This document shows, piece after piece, positions 6,351 through 14,405 of a stretch of 22,112 bases of DNA (positions within the stretch are counted from its first letter, which is position 1; every line of letters starts with the position of its first letter). The position numbers and the translations under genes are program-made. The DNA comes from CAYWMD01 sp964458575 (GTDB lineage: Bacteria > Verrucomicrobiota > Verrucomicrobiia > Limisphaerales > JADLHS01). The stretch covers positions 1-22,112 of the forward strand of contig CAYWMD010000086.1 of NCBI GenBank assembly GCA_964458575.1, given 5' to 3'. Under the pieces are notes generated by a model that did not search any database, had not been told where the DNA came from, and saw only the letters and a list, made by a program, of their open reading frames with translations.

Positions 6351-7874
6351 CTACTTCGTCGGTGCGATTTCCTGCCAGTCCACTTTCCAAGCCTCGAAAT
6401 ACCGATCCCGAAATTTCATTCCTTCCACGGCGCTTGTGATGCACAAGTCCCAATTCATTTCGGGACGCGGGCCGAGTTTGGGCGTTTTCAGCTTTCTGCC
6501 GCGGTAGCGCTCCGCAAGCTTTTCAAATTTGCTTCCCCACGCTTTCGTATTTCCGTCCGGTTTCAGCAGGCCGATCAGTTCCGTCACGTCGCGCGCACCG
6601 GGATGATCATAAAGTCCCCAGTTCAACCAGCCACACGCGAGGCCGGCGGTGGCGTTCACGAGTTTTTCGCACCACTGCGCCTGTTGTTCCTCCGTGGCCG
6701 GCGCAGCCTTGGCAAACGTCGGCACGCCGCCGCCGTACCATCCGAATTCGGCGATCACGACCGGCTTGTCGCAGCGCGCAACTTCGCGGACGACGTTTTC
6801 TAGATACGACAGGTTTCGCGCCTCGTCCTCGGGGGCGTATTGGTAAAGCCCATTGGCCAGCGGGTAGAAATGAATCTCCATGAAGTCCAGCCAGCGCGCC
6901 TGCTGGGCCGGTCGGAACGCCGAATAGCTTCCCCCTGACGGCGTCGGCACGGACCACTGGATCAAACCCACCGTGACCAGCGCTTGCGGGTCAGCAACCT
7001 TGATGGCTGCGCTTTGCCGGCGCGTCCAGTCATTCGCGATGTCTTCGCGGAAATTTTGGAAATCGAGCAAGCGCGCGCAGCCGGGGCAGTCCTCCTTGGG
7101 CGGAATGGAAATTGAACCGAAGGCGAAGTTTTGATTCGTCGCACCCCACGCTCGCGACATTTTCTCGACGCTGTCGTATTTCTTCTCCAGCCAGCGATTC
7201 CACTTCTCGCGCATGGGGGGCGTGTCCCATCCCACCATCGGCTCGTTCAACAGGTCGTAGGCGAATATCACGGGGCGACCGCGGTAGCGCACGGCAAACT
7301 CTTTCCAGAAGAACTCAACCGCGCCCAAAGCGACTTCGTCCGCGTAACGATCCGTCACCGGCCAGCCCGGCGGTCCTTCCCAATGATCCGGCCCGGTCGG
7401 ATGCACGTAGATGCCGTTTTGCTCGGCGATTTCCAGAAACTGATCGAATTTTGCCAATCCCTCGGGCGACAGCCGGTTCGTCTCCATCTGAAACGAGCCG
7501 TAGCTCAAGAACACGCGCACGCAGTTCACGCCCAACTCTCTCATACGGGCGAAGTCCTTGCGCGTCGCCTCCGCGTCGAACTGTTTCCACACCTGCGGTG
7601 CCCAGCCGGTGTCCGGGCGGAAGTAATTCACGCCGAACGGAACGAACCGCTTGCCCCGGTCGGTTTCAAACGAGCGCCCGTCTTTCGCGATGTGGATTTT
7701 TGGAAGCGGCTTTGCTTTGGGTGACGCAGGTGTCAGCGCAGGCGCGAGAACGACAGCCAAAACTAGCACGATGCGTAGCAGCCGACTTGAGTCGGCTCTG
7801 ACTTTGGTTTTGATCAGATGGAGCGGACTGACGTCCGCTGCTACCAGGTTTTGACCGACGATTCGTGCTTGCAT
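6351..7874 (-). CDS. Secreted GH5-like glycoside hydrolase
   Basis: A 507-residue clan-A glycosidase resembling GH5 cellulase/mannanase proteins. The barrel begins near residue 66 (GRSFETDRGKRFVPFGVNYF). E211 in AYDLLNEP is the expected acid/base, H335 with Y337 in EIHFYPL is the usual active-site H-x-Y, and E376 in VVIAEFGWYGGG is the expected nucleophile. The hydrophobic stretch IVLVLAVVLAPALTPA (35-50) is a signal peptide core. Residues 11-34 before it, with several Lys and Arg, are encoded by a 70-bp paired-hairpin repeat, so the n-region is unusually long. The ATG at 7874 is the only ATG upstream of the hydrophobic core, but a GTG at V36 or a start inside the repeat cannot be excluded. 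It converges on the GH42-like gene and is divergent from the nucleoside-hydrolase operon. The substrate is not readable. Confidence 0.88.
   Translation of the reverse strand: MQARIVGQNLVAADVSPLHLIKTKVRADSSRLLRIVLVLAVVLAPALTPASPKAKPLPKIHIAKDGRSFETDRGKRFVPFGVNYFRPDTGWAPQVWKQFDAEATRKDFARMRELGVNCVRVFLSYGSFQMETNRLSPEGLAKFDQFLEIAEQNGIYVHPTGPDHWEGPPGWPVTDRYADEVALGAVEFFWKEFAVRYRGRPVIFAYDLLNEPMVGWDTPPMREKWNRWLEKKYDSVEKMSRAWGATNQNFAFGSISIPPKEDCPGCARLLDFQNFREDIANDWTRRQSAAIKVADPQALVTVGLIQWSVPTPSGGSYSAFRPAQQARWLDFMEIHFYPLANGLYQYAPEDEARNLSYLENVVREVARCDKPVVIAEFGWYGGGVPTFAKAAPATEEQQAQWCEKLVNATAGLACGWLNWGLYDHPGARDVTELIGLLKPDGNTKAWGSKFEKLAERYRGRKLKTPKLGPRPEMNWDLCITSAVEGMKFRDRYFEAWKVDWQEIAPTK
7775..7844. repeat. 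70-bp paired-hairpin repeat element inside a signal-peptide coding region
   Basis: The element is bounded by perfect 8-bp ends, GTAGCAGC (7775-7782) and GCTGCTAC (7837-7844). It contains two hairpins: AGCCGACT, TG, AGTCGGCT (7780-7797), and AGCGGAC, TGAC, GTCCGCT (7822-7839). Reverse-complementing the right half aligns it with the left, so it is an inverted pair of one unit, like enteric BIMEs. It encodes no transposase. On the minus strand it supplies residues 11-34 of the GH5-like protein. Confidence 0.75.
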
Positions 7875-7926
7875 GCGTCGCGAACATGACGCCGTAAAAG
7901 TGAAATTTGTTCAACCCCGCAGTTCG

Positions 7927-7955
7927 TTGACAGCCCTTTGCACACTTGCCAATCT
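7927..7955 (+). promoter_or_regulatory. Possible sigma-70 promoter for the nucleoside hydrolase-sulfatase operon
   Basis: A perfect -35 hexamer, TTGACA, sits at 7927-7932, 17 bases before CAATCT at 7950-7955, which matches the -10 consensus poorly. It is on the right strand and about 24 bases upstream of the ATG at 7979. Only the -35 element is convincing. Confidence 0.25.
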
Positions 7956-7978
7956 GCGGCGGCAACGGGCCACATTGT

Positions 7979-9001
7979 ATGAAAAGTTATTTCCTGCTTC
8001 ATCGCTCCCAAGTTCTGGTTCTGAGCGCCGCACTGGTTGCTGGCGTCGCGATCCCCGCGTCCGCCGCCGAGCCAAAGCCGGCCAAACCCGCGCCCATTCC
8101 GGTCATTCTCGACACCGACATCGGCGACGACATTGATGACACGTGGGCGTTGGGGTTGTTGCTCCGGTCGCCGGAACTGGATTTGAAACTCGTCGTGGGC
8201 GACCGCGGCGCGGCGCAATACCGCGCACGGTTGCTGGCCAAGCTGCTCGAACGCGCCGGGCGCAGTGACGTGCCGGTGGGTGTCGGTCTGGACGTCGAGC
8301 CGCATGAAGAAGGACGCCAATCCGAATGGGTGAAGGGTTACGACCTGAAGAAATATCCCGGCACAATCCACACCAACGGCGTGCAGGCGCTCATTGACGC
8401 GATCATGAATTCAGAACGGCCCGTCACGTTGATTTGCATCGGCCCCGTGCCGAACATCGCCGAGGCGCTGAAACGCGAACCGCGCATTGCGAAGAAAGCG
8501 CGCTTCGTCGGCATGTATGGCAGCGTGCGGGTCGGTTATGGCGGCGATAAGAAACCTGCCGCTGAGTGGAACGTGAAGTGCAATCCAAAAGCTTGCCAAG
8601 CCGTTTTCACCGCACCGTGGAACATGGCCATCACCCCGCTCGACACGTGCGGCGTCGTGACGTTGACCGGCGAGAAATATCGACGGGTGCGCGATTCGCA
8701 GGACCGGATTGCCGCCGACATCATCGCGAACTATCGCGTTTGGGCCGCCGCTGATCCGAAAGCACCCAAGGACATGGCCGACACGCGCAGCAGCACTTTG
8801 TTCGATGCGGTGGCCATCTATCTCGCCATCCGCCATGACTTGTGCGTGATGGAAAAGCTTCGCCTCCGCGTAAACGACGACGGCTTCACGGTGATTGATC
8901 CGCGCGCGAAGGAAATCAATGTGGCCACAAGCTGGAAGGACCTGGGCGGGTTTGAGGACTGGATGGTGGAACGGCTCACAGCGAAACCGAAAGCGAAATG
9001 A
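7979..9001 (+). CDS. Secreted nucleoside hydrolase-like protein (IUNH superfamily)
   Basis: A 340-residue protein. The signal peptide is MKSYFLLHRSQVLVLSAALVAG ending near ASAA (about residue 30), so it acts outside the cytoplasm. The hallmark calcium and ribose site is intact: LDTDIGDDIDDTWAL at residues 44-58. ICIGPVPNIAEAL near 153 matches the GP-x-x-N-x-A segment, and AEWNVKCNPKA near 195 the E-x-N segment. Late in the protein the usual H-D pair reads F275-D276 (TLFDAVAIYLA): the metal-binding Asp is kept but the preceding His, a leaving-group contact in classical enzymes, is missing. Classical members cleave N-glycosidic bonds of nucleosides; with this change and an export signal the substrate may differ. 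The ATG at 7979 gives a normal signal peptide; an earlier in-frame start at 7946 would not. The stop overlaps the sulfatase start as ATGA, giving translational coupling. Confidence 0.88.
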   Translation: MKSYFLLHRSQVLVLSAALVAGVAIPASAAEPKPAKPAPIPVILDTDIGDDIDDTWALGLLLRSPELDLKLVVGDRGAAQYRARLLAKLLERAGRSDVPVGVGLDVEPHEEGRQSEWVKGYDLKKYPGTIHTNGVQALIDAIMNSERPVTLICIGPVPNIAEALKREPRIAKKARFVGMYGSVRVGYGGDKKPAAEWNVKCNPKACQAVFTAPWNMAITPLDTCGVVTLTGEKYRRVRDSQDRIAADIIANYRVWAAADPKAPKDMADTRSSTLFDAVAIYLAIRHDLCVMEKLRLRVNDDGFTVIDPRAKEINVATSWKDLGGFEDWMVERLTAKPKAK

Positions 9002-10932
9002 ATACGATGAAACTAACCGGCAGGTTGGCCGCTCTGATTGCAGCGGCAGGACTCATCACCACGACGGCGAACGGCAGCGCAGCAGCATCGGCGAAGCAGA
9101 GCGAGCCAGTCTCCCGGCCCAACATCCTTTGGATCACCTGCGAGGACACCAGCCCGCATTTCAGTTTTTATGGCGACCCTTACGGCACGACGCCCAACCT
9201 GGACCGGTTCGCGCAGCAAGCCGTCCGGTACGAAAACGCGTTTGCCTACACCGGCGTTTGCGCGCCGAGCCGCTCGTGTCTCATCACCGGCGTCAATCCG
9301 GTCCGCCTCGGCAGCCATCACATGCGCTCGAACACGCGGTTGCCGGGGACGGTGAAATGTTTTCCCGAGCATCTGCGCAAGGCCGGATACTACTGCTCGA
9401 ACAACAGCAAGACGGATTACAACTTCCCCGTGCCGCCGGATGCGTGGGACGAATCCAGCACGCAGGCGCAATGGCGCAATCGCAAACCCGGCCAGCCGTT
9501 CTTCGCCGTCTTTAACATCACGGTGAGCCACCAGAGCCGTCTCTTTGGCACGGATGAACAACATCGCCGGGCGACGCACCGTGTTCCCGACAGCATGCGG
9601 CACGATCCGGCGCGCGTGTTCATTCCGCCGTTTCATCCGGACACGCCGGAGTTTCGGAAGGATTGGGCGCGGCATTACGACAATCTGACCGCGATGGACA
9701 TCGAGTTCGGCGACCGTCTCGCGGAATTGGAAGCGGCCGGTCTCCTGGACGACACCATCGTGTTCTGGTTCGGCGACAACGGCACCGGCATGCCGGGCAT
9801 CAAATGGTACGTGTGGGAGTGGAGCGATCACGTGCCGTTGCTCGTGCGGTTTCCGAAAAAGTGGCAGCACCTGGCACCCGCTGCGCCGGGCGGTCACACC
9901 GACCGGCTGGTCACGTTCGTGGATTTTGCGCCAACGATTTTGAAGCTGTGCGGTGTCAAACCACCGGCCTACCTGGAGGGCGTGCCGTTTCTGGGCGAAA
10001 AAGTTGGCCCCCCGCCCAAATACGTTTTCGGCGGACGCGACCGGATGGGCGCGAGCTATGATATCTGCCGTTACGCGCGCGGCGAGCGATTTTATTACAT
10101 CCGCAACTTCATGCCGCAGTTGCCGTGGGGACAATTCGCGGACTACGGACAAAGCATCGCGAGCTTGCGCGCGTGGCAGGATTTGCGAGCCGCGGGCAAA
10201 CTCCACGGCACGCCGGCCCGTTTCTATCAAGTGCCCAAGCCGATTGAGGAGCTTTATGACCAGCAGGCCGATCCGTTTCAAACGAACAACCTCGCCACCG
10301 ATCCCAAGCATCAAAAACAACTCCGCAAAATGCGCGGCGAATGTGTCGCGTGGATGAAGCGCACCGGCGATCTCGGTCTGTTGACCGAATACGAACTTTG
10401 GCAACGCGCGAAGAACAGCACGCCCTACGAAATCGCCAAAAACCCCAAAGCGAATCCGTTGAATGAATTGTTGGACGCCGCGTGGACCGCGAACCAGCTC
10501 GACGCCGCACAGATTCCGAAACTCGTGAAGCTGCTTCAGCAACGCGACTCCTCCTTGCGCTGGTGGGGCGCCGTCGGCTTGGCCTCACTCGGCCCGAAAA
10601 CCGCGCCTGCTTTGGCTGAGGCACGCATCGCGTTGAAGGACGAAGCACCCGACGTGCGCATCGCCGCCGCTGAAGTGCTCGCGAACCTTGGTTACGACAA
10701 CGAGGCGTTACCGGTTTTGCGGACGGAGCTGAAGCAGGATAACGAGTTTATCCGGCTGGCCGCCTTGAACGTGCTGGACCGCATGGGTCGTCGAGCGCTC
10801 CCGGCGTTGGATGACATCCGCGCCGCCGGTTACTCCGCGGACAGAACCAAAAAGAGCCACGGCGCCGACTCGGTCACGCGCATGGTGAAGTATCTACCCG
10901 ACCACATCGTTAATGGGAAACCCGGCGAGTGA
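8998..10932 (+). CDS. Secreted type I sulfatase with C-terminal HEAT-like repeats
   Basis: A 644-residue sulfatase with an N-terminal signal (LAALIAAAGLITTTANGSAAASA, residues 10-32). Catalytic Cys88 lies in VCAPSRSCLITG, a full C-x-P-S-R motif for conversion to formylglycine. E49-D50 (ITCEDTSPH) replaces the usual D-D of the calcium site, and GDNGTGMPG (about 258-266) supplies the second D-N pair. The core ends near residue 470. Residues 500-620 are helical and repetitive (LRWWGAVGLASLG, VRIAAAEVLANLG, IRLAALNVLDRMG), as in HEAT or PBS-lyase repeats, a tail seen on some planctomycete and verrucomicrobial sulfatases. It hydrolyses sulfate esters, probably on a polysaccharide; the substrate is not readable. 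The ATG at 8998 overlaps the upstream stop as ATGA; an ATG at 9007 is an alternative. No maturase gene lies in the window. Confidence 0.93.
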   Translation: MNTMKLTGRLAALIAAAGLITTTANGSAAASAKQSEPVSRPNILWITCEDTSPHFSFYGDPYGTTPNLDRFAQQAVRYENAFAYTGVCAPSRSCLITGVNPVRLGSHHMRSNTRLPGTVKCFPEHLRKAGYYCSNNSKTDYNFPVPPDAWDESSTQAQWRNRKPGQPFFAVFNITVSHQSRLFGTDEQHRRATHRVPDSMRHDPARVFIPPFHPDTPEFRKDWARHYDNLTAMDIEFGDRLAELEAAGLLDDTIVFWFGDNGTGMPGIKWYVWEWSDHVPLLVRFPKKWQHLAPAAPGGHTDRLVTFVDFAPTILKLCGVKPPAYLEGVPFLGEKVGPPPKYVFGGRDRMGASYDICRYARGERFYYIRNFMPQLPWGQFADYGQSIASLRAWQDLRAAGKLHGTPARFYQVPKPIEELYDQQADPFQTNNLATDPKHQKQLRKMRGECVAWMKRTGDLGLLTEYELWQRAKNSTPYEIAKNPKANPLNELLDAAWTANQLDAAQIPKLVKLLQQRDSSLRWWGAVGLASLGPKTAPALAEARIALKDEAPDVRIAAAEVLANLGYDNEALPVLRTELKQDNEFIRLAALNVLDRMGRRALPALDDIRAAGYSADRTKKSHGADSVTRMVKYLPDHIVNGKPGE

Positions 10933-10952
10933 CGGGCGGAACAGCCGTTTTT
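10932..10952 (+). terminator. Candidate weak intrinsic terminator after the sulfatase gene
   Basis: A short stem, ACGG-(G)-C at 10932-10937 with GCCGT at 10944-10948, a 6-base loop and one bulge, runs into five T (10948-10952). It starts on the last base of the sulfatase stop. The stem is short, so the call rests on the position and the T run. Confidence 0.35.
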
Positions 10953-10972
10953 CAAAATTCCCGCGGAGCGAT

Positions 10973-12913
10973 TTATTCCACGGACCAGGATGCGCCGGAT
11001 TTTCCCGGCGTTCTGATTTTTAACGCGGCCTCTGCCAACTCCACCGTTGGAATCTCCCAACCGGCCTTCGGGTCGCAGAAAAATACCCACCAGCGAACGC
11101 CATCCCCTTCCGGCAACGCGGCTGTGTGCGTCAGCGTCAGTGGGCCACGGCTGCCCGGATGACGGTGCAAAGCCGTTGCGGACAGTGCGCCGGGAATGAC
11201 ACCAACCCACAAGGCGCGTTGGCCGTCGCTCAGGCGTGCCCAGCCGTTGCGGAACGCCCAGGCGAAGTGCGTGCCGCCGTGCCAACTGTTTTTGATTTCC
11301 GCGCCGGGCTTGAGGGACTGGAACACATCCCGCACCACCACGGCACGTCCGCCCTGGTTGATGAGCCAGACATCCCGCTTCACTCGGGCATCCGCAGGCA
11401 GACCGCGGTAACACGCGGTCAAATCCACCCGCACGTGCAGCCGGCCATTCGGATCGGTTTCGAGTCGCTCCACTTTGGCCGCGCGCTCGGTCTGTTTAAT
11501 CCCGCCGATGACCGGAGCATTATGCGCCTCATCTCCCAGCGTGAACTCCCGTTCATCCCCGGGACGATACTGTTGATAACCGGGATCGGTGATCCAACAG
11601 CGGCCCTGCCAGCCCAGAATGAGTTGTCCGCTGTCCGCATGCAGATGGCCCATCGCGCCCCGGCTCACACCCACTGCCGCCAGGAGATCATCAGGAGTCC
11701 ATCCCGTCCGCAGACTCGCGGCGTTGGGAAGCTCGCGTCCGGCGGCGGATGGTGTCTGCAAACTGCCGGCGAACGTTGAGTTCCACTGCAACGCGACGCC
11801 CAGAGCCGCCGCACGCATCCGGGTCAAGGAGGTTTTCCGCAACAACCAGCGCGCATCAGGCCAGTCATACCAATCCGTCGTGCGCAGGAGTGCGGTGGCC
11901 CAGAAAGTCATTTCCGGCTCCGTATCCCCCAGCGGCGCGTGCAAATCCGGGCGACCGGGAACTGTCAGCGCCATCCAGATCTCAGCCAGGCTGCGGAAGG
12001 GTTCACAACATTCCTCCTGAACCTGCGCACGCTCGGGCGAGGTTTCCAACCAGCCGGTAACGCTGTCCATGAGATAGCCGTCGTAGGCCGTGCCTTCCGT
12101 ATGATGTTCCTCGCCGGTGTGAAAGCGACACCAGGCTTGTAGAACTTCGCGAGAGCGCTGCTCAAGGGCTGAAGCGCGCGGACTGCCAATGACGCGCGCC
12201 AGTTCAGCGCTGCGCACCAGCGCGATGACGGGAATATTGGCCAGTTGCTTTGGGGTGAGTTCCTGCTCCGGCCAGGTTTTTTGAAACCACGGCCATACGT
12301 CGCGTTCGATCAAAGCCGCGGCAGCCGCCCGCGCCTGCTCCAGATACCCTGGTTTCCAACCCGAAGCATCTGCCAAGGCCAATGACAGGCTCGCCGCGAT
12401 GTGACCGGTCACCAGGCTGGCGTTTCCATCCGCATCGCCGATGGAATTCCAACCCGACAACGCGGCCAGCTCCTGTTGCAACCGGAGACCAGCCTCGTCG
12501 TCGCCAAGATCCCGCCACGCCAGGTGCAGCAGTCGCCAGCGCTCTTCGAGTTCCCAACTCAACCAGGTGAGCCAGGGATATTTCCGGTTCGGGATTGGCT
12601 CGGGCAATTCCGGCGAGGCCGGCCTGCGGTCCAGCGGCAAGGGAAAACTGAGGGTGTAGCCGATGCGGTAATAATAGACGTCCAACTCGTGCCGCTTTTT
12701 CTCGACCGCCACGCGCCGGAGAATCTCGTTCGTCAGCGCGCTTTTGGTCCACGGCGTTGCCGGTTCCCCGAACTGAGGCGACAACTCGTAAGCAGCCATG
12801 TCGTAAGCCAGCGGCGCCGGGGACATGTTTTGAGCGGTGGCGTCGCCGATTTGCACGGCCCAGCCGCAGAGGGTCAGCAGTCCAAGGCGTGTCAGGGAAA
12901 ATGCACGTCGCAT
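10973..12913 (-). CDS. Secreted heparinase II/III-like polysaccharide lyase family protein
   Basis: A 646-residue exported protein. The signal peptide is MRRAFSLTRLGLLTLCGWAVQIGDATAQ (about 28 residues). The N-terminal half (40-390) is rich in helices, as in the alpha/alpha toroid of heparinase II/III and alginate lyases, with HHTEGTAYDGYLMDS near residue 270 in the catalytic groove. The signature of the C-terminal beta domain is clear: GHLHADSGQLILGWQGR followed by WITDPGYQQY (H423, H425, D427, D443). Members cleave uronic-acid polysaccharides by beta-elimination; the substrate could be heparin-like, alginate or another uronate polymer. I chose the ATG at 12913 over 12958 because it gives a compact basic n-region. 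It converges on the sulfatase gene with 40 bases between stops, a partnership expected if both attack one sulfated polyuronide (inference). Confidence 0.85.
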   Translation of the reverse strand: MRRAFSLTRLGLLTLCGWAVQIGDATAQNMSPAPLAYDMAAYELSPQFGEPATPWTKSALTNEILRRVAVEKKRHELDVYYYRIGYTLSFPLPLDRRPASPELPEPIPNRKYPWLTWLSWELEERWRLLHLAWRDLGDDEAGLRLQQELAALSGWNSIGDADGNASLVTGHIAASLSLALADASGWKPGYLEQARAAAAALIERDVWPWFQKTWPEQELTPKQLANIPVIALVRSAELARVIGSPRASALEQRSREVLQAWCRFHTGEEHHTEGTAYDGYLMDSVTGWLETSPERAQVQEECCEPFRSLAEIWMALTVPGRPDLHAPLGDTEPEMTFWATALLRTTDWYDWPDARWLLRKTSLTRMRAAALGVALQWNSTFAGSLQTPSAAGRELPNAASLRTGWTPDDLLAAVGVSRGAMGHLHADSGQLILGWQGRCWITDPGYQQYRPGDEREFTLGDEAHNAPVIGGIKQTERAAKVERLETDPNGRLHVRVDLTACYRGLPADARVKRDVWLINQGGRAVVVRDVFQSLKPGAEIKNSWHGGTHFAWAFRNGWARLSDGQRALWVGVIPGALSATALHRHPGSRGPLTLTHTAALPEGDGVRWWVFFCDPKAGWEIPTVELAEAALKIRTPGKSGASWSVE

Positions 12914-13048
12914 GATGCACGGCACTGTTGCGGATCCGCGCGTGTGTGTCCAGACCACGGCCGCTGCCGGTTTTCCAGCGCAATGGCCTCGCGGCGAGCG
13001 ACTTTAATTCCGAGCGTCCGGCAATCGCCGGCCGGTCACGAACGGCGC

Positions 13049-13076
13049 TTTACATTTTACCCAACCGCACTAAAGT
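13049..13076 (+). promoter_or_regulatory. Possible promoter placed for a near-leaderless transcript
   Basis: TTTACA at 13049-13054 and TAAAGT at 13071-13076 are 16 bases apart and resemble -35 and -10 boxes. The ATG at 13083 follows 6 bases after the -10 box, so transcription from here would give almost no leader. The start also lacks a Shine-Dalgarno sequence. The match is modest and could be chance. Confidence 0.25.
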
Positions 13077-13082
13077 CGCCGC

Positions 13083-13757
13083 ATGGCTTCGCAATACGAC
13101 GCAACCGAGTTTGTGGACACGGATTTTCAAATGCGCCAATCCACGCAGAACGCCACCAGCGCGCTGGCGGGCGCGTTGCAGCGCGCTCCCACGCGCGAGG
13201 AAGTGGACGCCCGCGTGGCGGAAGCGCAACAGAAACTCGCTGAGTTGAAACGCGCCCAGGACGATCTGGAACGCGAGCGTTCCGCCTTGGAGGAATTGCG
13301 CCGCCGCCAGAGCGAATTTCAAACCGGCCGGCAGGAGATGATTCACAACCTGACCCGCGGACTGGGTTTGCTGGAGGAGGCGGAGTTTACGGCGCGTCGC
13401 GACGCCGAGCAGATGGCCAAGGCCATCGCTGATCTGCGCGAGGCGCTGGTCAAGGTCGAGGCGGTCCACGAGGAAACCTGGACCAAGGACAACTACAGCG
13501 TGGAACTGACCCGGGCCTTGACGGCGATTGAGAACGCTCGCATGGAATGGAACGGGGCCCGGTTGAAATTCCCGGTGCTGTCCGGCCAGGCGATCAACGC
13601 GGCCCCGGACGTGGCGGAGCCGGCGACGTCGGAGGCCTTGCTGGCCACGCGCAGCTTTGGCGAACTCTGCAAGCTGGGCCTGGCGCTCACCTGGCCGCTC
13701 GCAGTCGTGGCGCTGCTGGCCTTGGGCGTGTTTGTCGCGCTCCTGCTCACCCGTTGA
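13083..13757 (+). CDS. Uncharacterised coiled-coil protein with C-terminal membrane anchor
   Basis: I do not recognise a named family. The 224-residue protein starts hydrophilic, then has a long charged heptad-rich helix (about 38-90: EEVDARVAEAQQKLAELKRAQDDLER and onward) and a second helical stretch (95-160). A proline/alanine linker (170-186) leads to one hydrophobic segment at the very end (199-222: GLALTWPLAVVALLALGVFVALLL). There is no signal peptide, so it is probably tail-anchored with the coiled coil in the cytoplasm. The next gene, 90 bases downstream, has the same architecture in shorter form, which suggests a shared structural or scaffold role (inference). No enzyme motif is visible. 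Start at 13083 is the first ATG; there is no clear ribosome binding site. Confidence 0.75.
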   Translation: MASQYDATEFVDTDFQMRQSTQNATSALAGALQRAPTREEVDARVAEAQQKLAELKRAQDDLERERSALEELRRRQSEFQTGRQEMIHNLTRGLGLLEEAEFTARRDAEQMAKAIADLREALVKVEAVHEETWTKDNYSVELTRALTAIENARMEWNGARLKFPVLSGQAINAAPDVAEPATSEALLATRSFGELCKLGLALTWPLAVVALLALGVFVALLLTR

Positions 13758-13847
13758 TGTTTCTTACCCTGGATCCGGCGGCCTGCTCTTATTCTTCGTG
13801 TGGTCCGGATTAAGATCAAGCCGAAGATTACGATTGAGATTTGAGCC

Positions 13848-14405
13848 ATGGCCTGGTTGAAGAAAAAGTCCGACCCGCTTTCGGAACGCGCCCGCGCGCT
13901 CAGTTCCGAAATCGCCGCGCTCGAGGCCCAGATCAAGCAACTCGATGCCAGCCTGACGCAAGGGGCGGGCCGGAAGTCCGCGGCGTTTCGCTCCACGGCG
14001 CTGCCGCATGGGGCGACCATCACGCACACGACACCGACGGCTGAACCCGCACCCGCGGCCCCATCGCCGCGGCTGTCGCCCAAACCCGATGAACCCATTT
14101 TCGAGGAACTCGGCCAGAAGCCGGTCAAATCCCAGACCGAAACCAGCACGACGCCCGAACACTACAACGAACTGGGCGTTCGGAAGTACGATGTGACCTC
14201 GTTGGGGCGGTGGTTTCAGAATCTTTTCCGCCGTCCGCCGCCGATGAATCCGCGCCTGGTCAGTTATCTCGCCGCCGGGGGCGTGCAAGGCTTGCAACCG
14301 TTGCGCCGGGAAAAGCGCGTCGCACGGAATCGTTTCCTGCTGTTCGCCTTCGGCCTCCTGGCGATCTTGATTGGGACGCTGTGGATGTTCCTGCACAATC
14401 GTTGA
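13848..14405 (+). CDS. Uncharacterised membrane-anchored protein with short N-terminal coiled coil
   Basis: A 185-residue protein of no named family that I can assign. MAWLKKKSDPLSERARAL leads into a short coiled coil (12-36: SSEIAALEAQIKQLDASL). A proline, alanine and threonine rich, probably disordered region covers 37-105. A conserved-looking block follows (YNELGVRKYDVTSLGRWFQNLF, then NPRLVSYLAAGGVQGLQPL), then a basic patch (RREKRVARNR, 153-162) and one transmembrane helix (163-181) ending at the C terminus. By the positive-inside rule the bulk is cytoplasmic. The YLAAG-x-QGL-x-PL-RREKRVARNRF pattern seems familiar from other verrucomicrobial hypothetical proteins; this is memory, not a search. 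It follows the larger coiled-coil gene and precedes the alkyltransferase. Confidence 0.75.
   Translation: MAWLKKKSDPLSERARALSSEIAALEAQIKQLDASLTQGAGRKSAAFRSTALPHGATITHTTPTAEPAPAAPSPRLSPKPDEPIFEELGQKPVKSQTETSTTPEHYNELGVRKYDVTSLGRWFQNLFRRPPPMNPRLVSYLAAGGVQGLQPLRREKRVARNRFLLFAFGLLAILIGTLWMFLHNR

Noticed and set aside
7775..7844. Treating the 70-bp element as a miniature transposon (MITE)
   Set aside because: The terminal repeats are part of the hairpin units, no target-site duplication is visible, and the two halves are inverted copies, so a REP/BIME-like element fits better.
9013..10542. Open frame of 509 codons on the minus strand opposite the sulfatase gene
   Set aside because: The sense strand encodes an unmistakable sulfatase; the antisense product is a low-complexity Arg/His/Val string without domains.
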